Under the pieces are notes generated by a model. It saw nothing but the letters and a program-made list of their open reading frames with translations. It made no database searches and had not been told where the DNA came from. A stretch of DNA of 64,000 bases from Mycobacterium bohemicum DSM 44277 (GTDB lineage: Bacteria; Actinomycetota; Actinomycetes; Mycobacteriales; Mycobacteriaceae): NCBI RefSeq assembly GCF_001053185.1, contig NZ_CSTD01000002.1, positions 379,577-443,576 on the forward strand. The letters are read 5' to 3'. A program made the position numbers and the translations under genes. Shown here in pieces: positions 22,075 through 31,404 of the stretch (its first letter is position 1; the number at the start of each line of letters is the position of its first letter).

Positions 22075-22822
22075 CAGCAGAACGCCCTGATCTCGGTGCC
22101 CACAGCCTCGAGGCGATCGCGAACCGCGCGGGCGATCCGCACCGCGCCGGGTGAATCACCATGCACGCAAACCGATTCCGCGCGTACCGAGATCTCGGAG
22201 CCGTCGACCGCGGTGACCCGTCCCGTCGTCACCAGGGTGCGCACCCGCTCGGCGATCGCCGCCGGGTCGTTGAGCACCGAGCCCGGTTCGCGGCGCGAGA
22301 CCAACCGGCCGTCCGGCTGGTAGGCGCGGTCGGCGAACGCCTCGGCCACCGCCGGCGGCCGGCCTCGTCGAAGAACGCCGATCCCGCCATGCCCAGCACC
22401 GGCAGCGTGGGGTCCACCGATCGCACCGCCTCGGCGACCGCTGCGGCCTGCCCGGAGTCGGTGACGATCGTGTTGTACAGGGCGCCATGGGGTTTCACAT
22501 ATGAAACCTCGGACCCCGCTGCGTGGGCGATAGCCTGCAACGCCCCGATCTGATACACCACGTCGGCGATGAGGTCTTCGGCGGCGACGTCGATGAATCG
22601 CCTGCCGAAGCCGGCCAGGTCGCGATAGCTCACCTGCGCGCCGATCCGGACGCCGCGGTCGGCGGCCGAGCGGCAGACCCGCAGCAGTCCGGCGGGGTCG
22701 CCCGCGTGGAAGCCGCACGCCACGTTGGCGCTCGTGACGATGCCGAGCATGGCGTCGTCGTCGCCGAGGCGCCAGACGCCGAAGCCCTCGCCCAGGTCTG
22801 CGTTGAGGTCGATAGCGGGCAC
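22074..22822 (-). pseudogene. pxpA: 5-oxoprolinase subunit A (LamB/YcsF, PxpA) with a frameshift near 22360
   Basis: The first 170 codons read a clear LamB/YcsF protein ([66 protein letters not shown]). The family's remaining sequence ([20 protein letters not shown], then VRAESVCVHGDSPGAVRIA) continues in a different frame to 22074. The switch falls in a run of GGCCGGCCGCCGGCGG on the minus strand and fits loss of one base. An intact protein would be near 250 residues. The partner subunits pxpB and pxpC are not next to it. Either a pseudogene or a sequencing error. Confidence 0.8.
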
Positions 22823-22841
22823 CCACCCACCCTATTGGGCG

Positions 22842-23711
22842 CTACGCGCCCGCCCCCACGGCGTCCCGCCGGCGCCCGACCAGCCGGCAAATCAGGTAGA
22901 TGACAAAGGAAATGGTCGCGACGAAGACCGACACGGGGACGCCGGGGGCCAGGGACAGCACGATCCCCCCGACGGCGGACACCTCAGCGAACAGCACGGA
23001 GGCCACCATCGCCGCCGCCGGCGAGGCCACCACCCGGGCGGCCGCGGCCGCCGGGGTGATCAGCAACGACATCACCAAAAGGGCGCCGACGATCTGCACG
23101 GCCTGCGCCGCCACCACGCCGACCAACGCGGCGAACACGATGCCCAGCGCCCGCACGGGCACGCCGCGGGCCGCCGCCACCTCGGGGTCGACGCTGGCGA
23201 ACAGCAGGGGCCGATAGCACGCCACGACCACGACCACGACGAGCAGGCAGACCAGCGCCAGCATGGCCAGCCCGGTGTAACCGACGCCGACGATCTGCCC
23301 GGTGAGCAACGCGAAACTTGTTCCCGTCCGCCCGGGGTAGAGGTAGATGAACAGCACCGCCAGGCCCAGCCCGAAGGCCAGGACCACGCCGATCGCCGAA
23401 TCGCGCTCGCGGCTGCGTTGGCCCAGGACCCCGAACAGTGCCGCCGCCAGCGCGCTGCCGATCAACGCGCCCGCTCCCACGTTCAAGCCGATGAGCAGCG
23501 CGAACGCCGCACCGGTCAGCGACAGCTCGCTCGACCCGTGGACGGCGAACGACATCTGGCGCATCACGATGAACGGCCCGATCAGCCCGGCGACCAGCCC
23601 CAGCAGCGCGGCCGCCAGCAGCGCCTGCTGGACGAAGTCATGGCGGAGCAGCTGCGCGGTGACGTCGAAGGAGAAGAGATTGCCCAGCACCTCGGTGAGT
23701 CGCTGATTCAT
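22842..23711 (-). CDS. Zinc/manganese ABC transporter permease (ZnuB-like)
   Basis: A 289-residue ABC-3 family permease with eight or nine hydrophobic segments. The stretches GPFIVMRQMSFAVHGSSELSLTG and SVDPEVAAARGVPVRALGIVF are family hallmarks. It overlaps the ATPase gene by 4 nt and is the last gene of a solute-binding protein/ATPase/permease operon. Zinc rather than manganese is inferred from the Zur-like box upstream of the operon. Confidence 0.85.
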   Translation of the reverse strand: MNQRLTEVLGNLFSFDVTAQLLRHDFVQQALLAAALLGLVAGLIGPFIVMRQMSFAVHGSSELSLTGAAFALLIGLNVGAGALIGSALAAALFGVLGQRSRERDSAIGVVLAFGLGLAVLFIYLYPGRTGTSFALLTGQIVGVGYTGLAMLALVCLLVVVVVVACYRPLLFASVDPEVAAARGVPVRALGIVFAALVGVVAAQAVQIVGALLVMSLLITPAAAAARVVASPAAAMVASVLFAEVSAVGGIVLSLAPGVPVSVFVATISFVIYLICRLVGRRRDAVGAGA

Positions 23712-24526
23712 CCGACGCCACCGTCGTCCGCCTCGCCGACCACGACGTAGCCGCCCTTGACCGGCACGACCTGGATGTCGGCCCGGTAGAGGGCCGACAG
23801 CGTCTCGGTGTTCATCACCTCTGCGACGCTGCCCACCCGGAACCGCCCGTCGACGAGATAGAGCAAGCGGTCCACGTACGGCAGGATCGTGTTGAGTTGA
23901 TGGGTGACCACGATGACCGTCGTGCCGGCATCCCGTCGGCGGCCGTCGATCAGCGCCGCCGCCCGCTTTGCGCTGGCCGGGTCGAGCGCCAGCAGCGGCT
24001 CGTCACACAGCAGCAACACCGGATCGGAGACCAGCGCCGCGGCGATCCGCACGCGCTGCTGCTCGCCGCCCGACATCACCCCGACGCGCACGTCGGCCAG
24101 GCGCTCACCATCGACCTGCCGCAGCGCCTCCCGCACCGCCGCCCGCCGGTGTGCGCGGTCGGCAGACCGCAGGGCGGTGGCGCCCCAGCGCCGCCCGTCC
24201 ACGCCCAACCCGACCAGGTCGCGTCCGCGCAGCATCACATCCCGGTCGATGGGGCGGTGCTGCGGGACGTACCCGATGCGGGCGCTGCCCCGCGCAATGG
24301 GCCGGCCGTCCACCAGCCCCACCCCGGCGTCCAGCGGCAACTGTCCGAGTAGCACCTTGAGCAGCGACGTCTTGCCGCTGCCGTTGGGTCCGAGCACGGC
24401 GATGAATTCTCCCGGCTTGACCGTCAGGTCCAGGTGGTCCCACAGGACGCGATCGCCCCGCGACAGCCGGGCGCCGCTCAGACGAACCGCGTCGCGGCCG
24501 GTGGGGCGCACCGCGTCGAGACTCAC
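23708..24526 (-). CDS. Zinc/manganese ABC transporter ATP-binding protein (ZnuC-like)
   Basis: A 272-residue ABC ATPase. Walker A is GPNGSGKT, the Q-loop is YVPQHRPID, the signature is MSGGEQQRV, Walker B is LLLCDEPLLALD and the H-loop is VVTHQLN. GTG 24526 overlaps the stop of the upstream binding-protein gene (GTGA) and its own stop overlaps the permease gene, so the three are tightly coupled. Confidence 0.88.
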   Translation of the reverse strand: MSLDAVRPTGRDAVRLSGARLSRGDRVLWDHLDLTVKPGEFIAVLGPNGSGKTSLLKVLLGQLPLDAGVGLVDGRPIARGSARIGYVPQHRPIDRDVMLRGRDLVGLGVDGRRWGATALRSADRAHRRAAVREALRQVDGERLADVRVGVMSGGEQQRVRIAAALVSDPVLLLCDEPLLALDPASAKRAAALIDGRRRDAGTTVIVVTHQLNTILPYVDRLLYLVDGRFRVGSVAEVMNTETLSALYRADIQVVPVKGGYVVVGEADDGGVG

Positions 24527-25437
24527 GACTTGGCGTATCCGTTGGCCCGCAGCGCCGCCAACAAGTTGTCGACGGTTCTGCGCTGCCAGGTGAGGTAGTC
24601 GGTGCCGTCGGGCAGCGTCTCGGTCACCTCGGTCACGGGCACGCCCGCGCGCCGCGCGGCCTCCTCCACGCCGCCGATCGCCGCGGTGGCGGTCTGCGGG
24701 TTGACGATCAGCGCCGAGACCTGACGGTGGTCGATGAGGTCGAGGACCGACGCCATGTCGGTCGGTGACGGGTCGGTCTCGTTCTCGTTCGCCGCGGAGA
24801 AGGCGGGCGGCGTGCGATTGATGAGACCGGAGGCCGCCAACAGGTAGTAGCCGACGGGTTCGGTGGCGATGACCCCGGCGTGGGGGTAGGCGCTCGCGAT
24901 CGCGTGCTCGGAGTTGGCGATGGCATCGGCGCCGCGACAGAATTCCGCCGCGTTGGCCCGGTAGTCGGCGGCGTGGCCGGGGTCGATGGCCGCCATCCGG
25001 TCGGCGATCGAGGTCGCGACCGACTTGGCGACGCTCAGGTTGTAGAAGACGTGCTCGTTGGGGGGTTGCCCGGTCTTGTCGGCGTTGCCGGCGGTCGTGA
25101 CGAACGAGTAGGCGTCGACCGACGCGACCGAGCGATGGCCGGCCAGGATCTGGGCCAGCCAGGGGTCGTAACCTCCGCCGTTGTAGACGACCAGGGTGGC
25201 GTCGGTGACGGCGGCGGCGTCCGACGGGGTGGCCTGGTAGGAGTGCGGGTCGGCCTGGGCGCCGCGCACGATCGACTTGACCGCGACGTGCCGGCCGGTG
25301 ACGGCCCGGGCCACGCTGCCCCACACGTCGGTGGACGCCACCACGGTAGTCGCCTGCGGGTGCACCGGACCGCAGCCGACGAGCAGGCCCGAGCCGGCCA
25401 GCACGGCCAGCCCGATCCGCGTCCACGCGATGCGCAC
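24523..25437 (-). CDS. Zinc-binding lipoprotein of the ABC importer (ZnuA-like)
   Basis: A 304-residue cluster A-I metal-binding lipoprotein. From GTG 25437 the N-terminus has a lipobox LLVGC with Cys at residue 22. AAAGGA lies 8 nt upstream of this start, which is why it is preferred over longer in-frame starts at 25472 and 25497; the latter lies inside the operator. Family motifs are VVASTDVWGSVARAVTG, a metal-binding His in ADPHSYQATPSDA, and IATEPVGYYL. A separate His-rich loop is absent. First gene of the importer operon. Confidence 0.85.
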   Translation of the reverse strand: MRIAWTRIGLAVLAGSGLLVGCGPVHPQATTVVASTDVWGSVARAVTGRHVAVKSIVRGAQADPHSYQATPSDAAAVTDATLVVYNGGGYDPWLAQILAGHRSVASVDAYSFVTTAGNADKTGQPPNEHVFYNLSVAKSVATSIADRMAAIDPGHAADYRANAAEFCRGADAIANSEHAIASAYPHAGVIATEPVGYYLLAASGLINRTPPAFSAANENETDPSPTDMASVLDLIDHRQVSALIVNPQTATAAIGGVEEAARRAGVPVTEVTETLPDGTDYLTWQRRTVDNLLAALRANGYAKS

Positions 25438-25478
25438 GTCCGATGTCCTTTCCCCGGCCCGAGGCCGACCCATGATCC

Positions 25479-25499
25479 TAATGAAAATCGTTTCCATTA
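25479..25499. promoter_or_regulatory. Zur (FurB)-type operator
   Basis: The AT-rich imperfect palindrome TGAAAATCGTTTCCA, flanked by TAA and TTA, resembles the mycobacterial FurB/Zur box core (TGAAAATNATTTTCA). It lies 42 nt upstream of the importer lipoprotein start and 60 nt upstream of the divergent LacI gene. Zinc-dependent repression of the importer is inferred. Confidence 0.6.
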
Positions 25500-25558
25500 C
25501 AAAGTCCGAGGTGCGGCGCTCTCAGTCCCGGCGCGCACGCGTTGTAGCGTCACCGAAC

Positions 25559-26638
25559 GTGAGTTCCACACCGCGCCGGCGTGCGACTCTGGCGTCGTTG
25601 GCCGCCGAACTCAAGGTTTCGCGCACGACGATCTCCAACGCCTTCAACCGGCCCGATCAGTTGTCTTCCGATCTGCGGGAGCGGGTGCTCGCCACCGCCA
25701 AGCGGCTGGGTTATGCCGGACCCGACCCGGTGGCGCGGTCGTTGCGAACGCGCAAGGCCGGCGCCGTCGGCCTGGTGATGGCCGAACCGCTGACCTATTT
25801 CTTCAGCGACCCCGCGGCGCGCGATTTCGTCGCCGGGGTAGCGCAGTCGTGCGAAGCCGTCGGGCAGGGACTGCTGCTGGTCGCCGTCGGCGGGAGCCGC
25901 GATCGCGACGACGGGACGGCCGCCGTGCTGGGGGCCGGTGTGGACGGCTTCGTGGTCTATTCGGTCTGCGAGGACGACCCCTATCTAGGGGTGGTGATGC
26001 AGCGGCGGCTGCCCGTGGTCGTCGTCGACCAGCCCAAGGGCCTGGCCGGGGTTTCCCGGGTGGGCATCGACGACCGGGCTGCGATGCGCGAGATGGCGGA
26101 CTACGTGCTGAGCCTGGGTCACCGCGAGATCGGTTTGCTGACCATGCGGCTGGGCCGCGACCGCCGGCAGGGCCTCGCGGACGCCGAACGGCTGCAGTCA
26201 CCCGCCTTCGATGTCCAGCGCGAACGCATCGCCGGGGTGTGGGAGGCGATGACGGCGGCCGGAATCAACCCGGACTCGCTGACCGTCGTCGAGAGCTACG
26301 AGCACCTGCCGGAGTCGGGGGGCGCGGCGGCCAAGGCGGCGCTGGAGGCCAATCCGCGGATCACCGCCCTGATGTGCACGGCGGACATGCTCGCCCTGTC
26401 CGCAATGGATTACCTTCGCGCGCATGGGATTTACGTTCCGGGCCAGCTCAGCGTCACCGGGTTCGACGGGGTGCCCGAGGCGATAAGCCGCGGGTTGACC
26501 ACGGTTTCGCAGCCGAGTCTGCAGAAGGGGCGGCGGGCCGGCGAGCTATTGCTCAAGCCGCCGCGGTCCAACCTCCCGGTGGTCGAGCTGCTGGACACCG
26601 AGCTGGTGCGGGGCCGCACCGTCGGGCCGCCCGCCTGA
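25559..26638 (+). CDS. LacI-family transcriptional regulator (Rv3575c-like)
   Basis: A 359-residue regulator. Residues 9-60 hold the LacI helix-turn-helix and hinge (TLASLAAELKVSRTTISNAF, then ERVLATAKRLGY). Residues 65-355 form a periplasmic-binding-protein-like sensor domain (GAVGLVMAEPL, RVGIDDRAAMREMADYVLSL, VTGFDGVPEAISRGLTTV). GTG 25559 (MSSTPRRRATL) is preferred; the upstream region reads through the divergent zinc operon. The effector is unknown. It is convergent with kstR. Confidence 0.88.
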   Translation: MSSTPRRRATLASLAAELKVSRTTISNAFNRPDQLSSDLRERVLATAKRLGYAGPDPVARSLRTRKAGAVGLVMAEPLTYFFSDPAARDFVAGVAQSCEAVGQGLLLVAVGGSRDRDDGTAAVLGAGVDGFVVYSVCEDDPYLGVVMQRRLPVVVVDQPKGLAGVSRVGIDDRAAMREMADYVLSLGHREIGLLTMRLGRDRRQGLADAERLQSPAFDVQRERIAGVWEAMTAAGINPDSLTVVESYEHLPESGGAAAKAALEANPRITALMCTADMLALSAMDYLRAHGIYVPGQLSVTGFDGVPEAISRGLTTVSQPSLQKGRRAGELLLKPPRSNLPVVELLDTELVRGRTVGPPA

Positions 26639-26646
26639 CCGGCGCG

Positions 26647-27315
26647 CTAGCGGGCGCGGGCCTCGTCCTGATCGCCGATCAGCAGCCGCACCGCCAGGTC
26701 CAGCCGCTTGCTTACGTCCGTCGCCGAGGCCCGGCGGGTGAGCCAGGCCAGCAGGTTGGACAGCCACACGTCCGAGATCACCCGCGCGATGTGGTACTGG
26801 TCCTCGGTCGGTTCGCCGTCGGCCATGGCGCGCGCGAACATGCCGTCGATGAGCTTTTCCACCTGGTCGACCTCGCTGGCCGCCGAGGCGTCGGCGAACA
26901 CGTAGGCGCGCGTCATCGCCTCGGTCAGCAACGGGTTGCGCTGCATCGCGCGGTTGAGCTTGCCGACCATGAAGTTCAGCCGCTGAAACGGGGTTCCCCC
27001 GGCAAGGCTGGAGCGGTCTGTCTTGGCGTCGATGCGGGTGAACTCCCGGCCCAGCGCCGACACCAGCAGGTGCACCTTCGACGGGAAATACCGGTACAGC
27101 GTGCCGACGGCCACGTCCGCCCGGTCCGCGACGGCCCGCATCTGGACGGCCTCGTAGCCGCCCTTGGACGCGATCGCCATCGTGGCGTCCAGAATGCGCT
27201 TTCGGCGTTCCCGCTGCGCCTCGGACCCCAGTTCGGACTCGGCCAGTACCGCCACGTTCATCACCTCGCGCGGCTGCGAGTCGGGAACGTGCCCCGAGTT
27301 CGTGTTCGCTGGCAT
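26647..27315 (-). CDS. kstR: Cholesterol regulon repressor KstR (TetR family)
   Basis: A 222-residue TetR repressor. The helix-turn-helix is RKRILDATMAIASKGGYEAV followed by VQMRAVADRADVAVGTLYRYF near residues 45-90. The ligand domain is nearly identical, as I recall it, to M. tuberculosis KstR (NPLLTEAMTRAYVFADASAA, DQYHIARVISDVWLSNLLAW). ATG 27315 has AGGAGC 10 nt upstream, giving a 22-residue leader before MNVAVLAES. It represses upper cholesterol pathway genes and is released by CoA thioesters of early catabolites (known for the family). Its own operator lies upstream at 27457. Confidence 0.95.
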   Translation of the reverse strand: MPANTNSGHVPDSQPREVMNVAVLAESELGSEAQRERRKRILDATMAIASKGGYEAVQMRAVADRADVAVGTLYRYFPSKVHLLVSALGREFTRIDAKTDRSSLAGGTPFQRLNFMVGKLNRAMQRNPLLTEAMTRAYVFADASAASEVDQVEKLIDGMFARAMADGEPTEDQYHIARVISDVWLSNLLAWLTRRASATDVSKRLDLAVRLLIGDQDEARAR

Positions 27316-27456
27316 GTGACGGGTAGCTCCTCTTCCGGGCGGTTCGTTCGCAAACGATACGCATGCTGCGCGTGAATTTCCCACCTCCGTACCGCCGGGA
27401 CCCCCGCCTGTCCTGCCGTAACGGCGTTCGACTTGACGGTCGATCGCTGGCACTAT

Positions 27457-27470
27457 TAGAACACGTTCTA
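27457..27470. promoter_or_regulatory. KstR operator between kstR and fadE34
   Basis: TAGAACACGTTCTA is a perfect match to the KstR consensus TnnAACnnGTTnnA and a full palindrome. It lies in the divergent kstR-fadE34 region, 58 nt upstream of the fadE34 start, so it can serve autoregulation and control of fadE34. Confidence 0.9.
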
Positions 27471-27528
27471 GTCGGCCCGCGACAAGCTCAAGTTATTGTC
27501 GAAGCAAAAGCACTCGGAGGACGCACAC

Positions 27529-29526
27529 GTGGTAGCGACCGTCATCGACGAGCAGTTCGCGGCGCGTGCGCTCGTGCGCGACTGGGCACGCAATCCGACT
27601 TCGGGACCCGGCGGGACGGCCGCGATCCGCGAGGTCGAGCAGGGCAACACCGATGCCTGGCGACCGGTCTTCGCCCGCCTGGCCGACCTCGGGATCTTCG
27701 GGGTCGCGATTGCCGAAGACGCCGGCGGGGCGGGTGGGAGCATCGAGGACCTGTGCGCCATGGTCGAGGAAGCGGCCAAGGCCCTGGTCCCCGGACCGCT
27801 CGCGACCACCGCGCTGGCCAGTCTGATCGTCAGTGACCCCGACCTGCTCGCCGCCCTGGCCGCCGGTGAACGCTTCGCCGGGCTGGCCCTCGAGGGCGAC
27901 GTGTCGTTCGACGGCCGGGCGACGGATTTCTCCCGGCCCCTGGCGCGGGTGACGCTGACGTCGGCGCCGGCCAGCGTCGTCGACTCCGGGCGCCGGGTCG
28001 AGGATCTGGCCGCGACCGTCCTGGCCGCCGAGGCGGCCGGCGTGACCCGGTGGTCGCTGGACACCGCCGTCGCCTACGCCAAGGTGCGCGAACAGTTCGG
28101 TAAGCCGATTGGAAGCTTCCAGGCCGTCAAGCACATCTGCGCCGAAATGCTCTGCCGCGCAGAGCAAGCCGAGGTCGCCGCCGCCGACGCCGCCCGCGCC
28201 GCCGCGGATCCGGATACCGACCAGTTCTCGATCGCGGCGGCCCTGGCCGCCAGCACCACCATCGCCGCGGCAAAGGCGAACGTCAAGGACTGCATCCAGG
28301 TGCTCGGTGGCATCGGCTGCACCTGGGAGCACGACGCACATCTCTACCTGCGGCGGGCCCACGGCATCGGCGCGTTCCTCGGCGGCGCCGAGCGTTGGCT
28401 GCGCCGGGTCACCGCGCTCACCCAGGGCGGCGTCCGCCGGCGACTGGGCATCGACCTGACCGACGTCGAGGGGCTCCGACCGCAGATCGCCGAGGTCGTC
28501 GCCACGATCGCCGCCCTGCCCGAGCAGCAACGGCAGGCGGCGCTGGCCGAGGCGGGGCTGCAGGCGCCGCACTGGCCACCGCCGCACGGGCGCGGGGCGT
28601 CACCGGCCGAGCAGCTGCTGATCGATCAGGAGATGGCGGCGGCCGGCGTGGTCCGTCCGGACCTGGTCGTCGGCTGGTGGGCGGCGCCCACGATCCTCGA
28701 GCACGGGACGCCGGAGCAGATCGAACGCTTCGTGCCGGCGACCATGCGCGGCGAATTCTTGTGGTGCCAGCTATTTTCCGAGCCGGGCGCCGGTTCGGAC
28801 CTCGCATCGCTGCGCACCAAAGCAGTGCGGTCGGATGATCCGGCCGGCGGCTGGCTGCTGACCGGGCAGAAGGTGTGGACGTCGGCGGCGCACAAGGCCC
28901 GCTGGGGTGTGTGCCTGGCGCGCACCGACCCGGACGCGCCGAAACACAAGGGCATCACCTATTTCCTGGTCGACATGACCTCGCCCGGCATCGAGATCCG
29001 GCCGCTGCGCGAGATCACCGGCGACTCGCTGTTCAACGAGGTCTTCCTGGACGAGGTGTTCGTTCCCGACGACATGGTGGTCGGTTCGGTGAACGACGGC
29101 TGGCGGCTGGCGCGCACGACGCTGGCCAACGAGCGGATCGCGATGGCCACCGGCACCGCACTGGGCAACCCGATGGAGGAGTTGCTCGAGGTGCTCGCCG
29201 GCATGGACCTCGACGCCGCCCAGCAAGACCGGCTGGGAAGGCTGATCGTGCTGGCGCAGACGGGGTCGCTTTTGGACCAGCGCATCGCCCAGATGGCCGT
29301 CGGCGGCCAGGACCCCGGGCCGCAGTCCAGCGTCCGCAAGCTGATCGGGGTCCGCTACCGGCAGGCGCTGGCCGAGTACATGATGGACGTCGCCGACGGC
29401 GGTGGCCTGGTCCACAACCAGGCGGTGTTCGACTTCCTCAACACCCGCTGCCTGACGATCGCCGGTGGGACCGAGCAGATCCTGCTCACCGTCGCCGCCG
29501 AAAGACTGCTGGGGCTCCCACGCTAG
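27529..29526 (+). CDS. fadE34: Acyl-CoA dehydrogenase FadE34 (ChsE3), fused double domain
   Basis: A 665-residue fusion of two acyl-CoA dehydrogenase domains acting on the steroid side chain (3-oxo-chol-4-en-24-oyl-CoA in M. tuberculosis). The C-terminal half (from about residue 320) is complete, with FSEPGAGSDLASLRTK, GQKVWTSAAHKARWG and IAGGTEQILLTVAAERLLG. In the N-terminal half the alpha domain and the YAKVREQFGKPIGSFQAVKH region are present. However, the beta domain between GLALEGDVSFDG and ATDFSRPLARV is almost absent, an apparent in-frame loss of about 45 residues that fits the shorter length than the roughly 711 residues I recall for M. tuberculosis. GTG 27529 follows GGAGG. KstR-regulated. 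Confidence 0.88.
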   Translation: MVATVIDEQFAARALVRDWARNPTSGPGGTAAIREVEQGNTDAWRPVFARLADLGIFGVAIAEDAGGAGGSIEDLCAMVEEAAKALVPGPLATTALASLIVSDPDLLAALAAGERFAGLALEGDVSFDGRATDFSRPLARVTLTSAPASVVDSGRRVEDLAATVLAAEAAGVTRWSLDTAVAYAKVREQFGKPIGSFQAVKHICAEMLCRAEQAEVAAADAARAAADPDTDQFSIAAALAASTTIAAAKANVKDCIQVLGGIGCTWEHDAHLYLRRAHGIGAFLGGAERWLRRVTALTQGGVRRRLGIDLTDVEGLRPQIAEVVATIAALPEQQRQAALAEAGLQAPHWPPPHGRGASPAEQLLIDQEMAAAGVVRPDLVVGWWAAPTILEHGTPEQIERFVPATMRGEFLWCQLFSEPGAGSDLASLRTKAVRSDDPAGGWLLTGQKVWTSAAHKARWGVCLARTDPDAPKHKGITYFLVDMTSPGIEIRPLREITGDSLFNEVFLDEVFVPDDMVVGSVNDGWRLARTTLANERIAMATGTALGNPMEELLEVLAGMDLDAAQQDRLGRLIVLAQTGSLLDQRIAQMAVGGQDPGPQSSVRKLIGVRYRQALAEYMMDVADGGGLVHNQAVFDFLNTRCLTIAGGTEQILLTVAAERLLGLPR

Positions 29527-29825
29527 ACGGGCGGTTGTCGCCTGCGACATCGGGCGCGCGCTCTGCTGACGCGCCCGTGCGGCGCCCGGCTGCCGGGGCC
29601 CACCGGGAAGAAACGGCGGAGAAGTAGTTCCCATCCGCGGGCGCACTCGCAACGAATAAGGGGCGGACCCCTGCTGCTGCCCGGTCGCCCACCACTGGCG
29701 TTGGATGACTCCGCCCACCGAACGTCTCGAGGACAGAAGTGACAGCTGACCCCCGGTTCCGCGACCCTGTCGCGGCCCCTCGGGTGTGCCGACCGATCCG
29801 CGCCGCGATCCCGGGGACCTGACCC

Positions 29826-31115
29826 GTGGCCACGGTTGCTGTCCATTTCTTCCTCGAATTGGCCGTCATCATCGCAACGTGCCGTTTCGTCGGCCTGGTG
29901 TCGCAACGCCTCGGACAACCGCAAGTCGTGGGCGAGATGGTCGCGGGCGTCCTTCTCGGCCCCTCCCTGCTAGGACGGATGGCGCCGGGCGTACAACACC
30001 AGTTGTTTCCGCCGGGACAGGCGAACACCGTGCTGTGCGCGGCAGCGCAGATCGGCCTGGTCCTTTACATGTTTCTCGTCGGGCTCAACTTCGACGCCAA
30101 CCTCGTCAGGCACCGGGCCGGCACCGCGGTTGCGGTCTCGGCGGCCGGCATCCTCACGCCGCTCGCTCTGGGAGCGCTGATCGCCATGCCGATGCTGGCG
30201 AGCGGAAGGTTCTTCGAAAAAGGCGTTCCGCTCGCGCTGGCCATGATGTTCCTCGGCGCCGCGATCGCGACCACCGCATTCCCCATGCTAGCCCGAATAA
30301 TCTTCGAACAACGGCTCTCCGGAACCCCTTTGGGCACACTCGCTTTGCTATGCGGTGCGACGGACGACGCGCTCTCCTGGTGCATCCTGGCAGTCGTACT
30401 CGCCATCCACCGCGGCACCCCCGGCACGGCCGCAATCGCGATAGTGGGCGGGATTGTCTACACCCTGGTTTTGTTGACCGTGGGGCGAAAGGCCTTGGCC
30501 CGCCTCGGGTGGAGATCGGAACGCGAGAACGCGCTGAGCCCACCCGTTCTCAGCACCGTTCTCATTCTGCTGATGGCCTGCGCCTGGTTCACGGACACCA
30601 TCGGCATCTACGCCATATTCGGGGCGTTCATTCTCGGAGTCGCCATGCCGTCCGGCTTCTTCGCCCAACGATTGACGGCCGGCGTCGAGCCGCTCGTCAC
30701 CACGTTGTTGTTGCCACTGTTCTTCGTCTACTCGGGGCTGAACACCCAGATCGGTCTGGTGAACAGCCCGGCATTGTGGGCGGTGACGGCGGGCATCCTT
30801 TTCGTGTCCATCGCCGGGAAGGGAATTGCGTGCACGTTGGCCGCGTGGTTGCGAAAAGTTCCCTTTCGCGAATCCGTAGCCCTGGGTTCGTTGATGAATG
30901 CCCGCGGGTTGATCGAACTCATTTTGCTCAACATCGGGCTTCAGGCCGGCATCATCACCCCTACGCTCTTCAGCATCCTGGTCCTGGTGGCCATCGTCAC
31001 CACACTCATGGCCACACCGATATTCGACGTCGTTTACGGCCGCCACCGGTCGACAGCCGCGCCTTCTACCGCCCCGGCCATGAACGGCGCCCCGAGTCCG
31101 AGCGCCGCCGCATGA
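29826..31115 (+). CDS. CPA2-family cation:proton antiporter
   Basis: A 429-residue membrane protein with about twelve hydrophobic segments. Family features are RLGQPQVVGEMVAGVLLGPSLLG near residue 28, IGLVLYMFLVGLNFD near 77, and the paired aspartates in CGATDDALSW, the electrogenic ion-binding pair of NhaA/NapA-like CPA2 antiporters. LMNARGLIELILLNIGL follows further on. The C-terminal cytosolic regulatory domain of longer members is missing. It is the first gene of the accessory block beyond fadE34. Pairing with the polyketide cluster (ion homeostasis or self-protection) is only positional. Confidence 0.8.
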   Translation: MATVAVHFFLELAVIIATCRFVGLVSQRLGQPQVVGEMVAGVLLGPSLLGRMAPGVQHQLFPPGQANTVLCAAAQIGLVLYMFLVGLNFDANLVRHRAGTAVAVSAAGILTPLALGALIAMPMLASGRFFEKGVPLALAMMFLGAAIATTAFPMLARIIFEQRLSGTPLGTLALLCGATDDALSWCILAVVLAIHRGTPGTAAIAIVGGIVYTLVLLTVGRKALARLGWRSERENALSPPVLSTVLILLMACAWFTDTIGIYAIFGAFILGVAMPSGFFAQRLTAGVEPLVTTLLLPLFFVYSGLNTQIGLVNSPALWAVTAGILFVSIAGKGIACTLAAWLRKVPFRESVALGSLMNARGLIELILLNIGLQAGIITPTLFSILVLVAIVTTLMATPIFDVVYGRHRSTAAPSTAPAMNGAPSPSAAA

Positions 31116-31340
31116 GGGTCGCCGACGCCCGGGCAGGCGCCGCATCTTGGCTGCGTTTCGCACCCATGAGAAGTGCCAAAATGACCTTTAACCGGAGTTC
31201 TCGCCTGGCCGCCAGGCCGATCGCCAGTGGCCGGCGGAGGTGACCGAGGAATCCGGCAGAAACGTTGCGGCGCAGTGTATTTGATACTGGGCGGAGCGGG
31301 CCGGCCGTGCTGTCCAAGGGCGGACCGCTCCCCTTGCACG

Positions 31341-31387
31341 GCACAAACTTTGGTGTAGATTGTTAATTATTAAGAAACTGAATCGTG
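31341..31387 (+). promoter_or_regulatory. AT-rich promoter region of the halogenase-like/PKS cluster
   Basis: This stretch is strikingly AT-rich (TAGATTGTTAATTATTAAG) within surrounding GC-rich DNA and ends about 18 nt upstream of the GTG start at 31405, which has GGGAGGTGGGG as ribosome-binding site. It is the likeliest promoter for the biosynthetic genes. The exact -10 hexamer is not certain; TAGATT (31357-31362) and TTAATT are both possible. Confidence 0.45.
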
Positions 31388-31404
31388 CTCGGGAGGTGGG
31401 GCGT

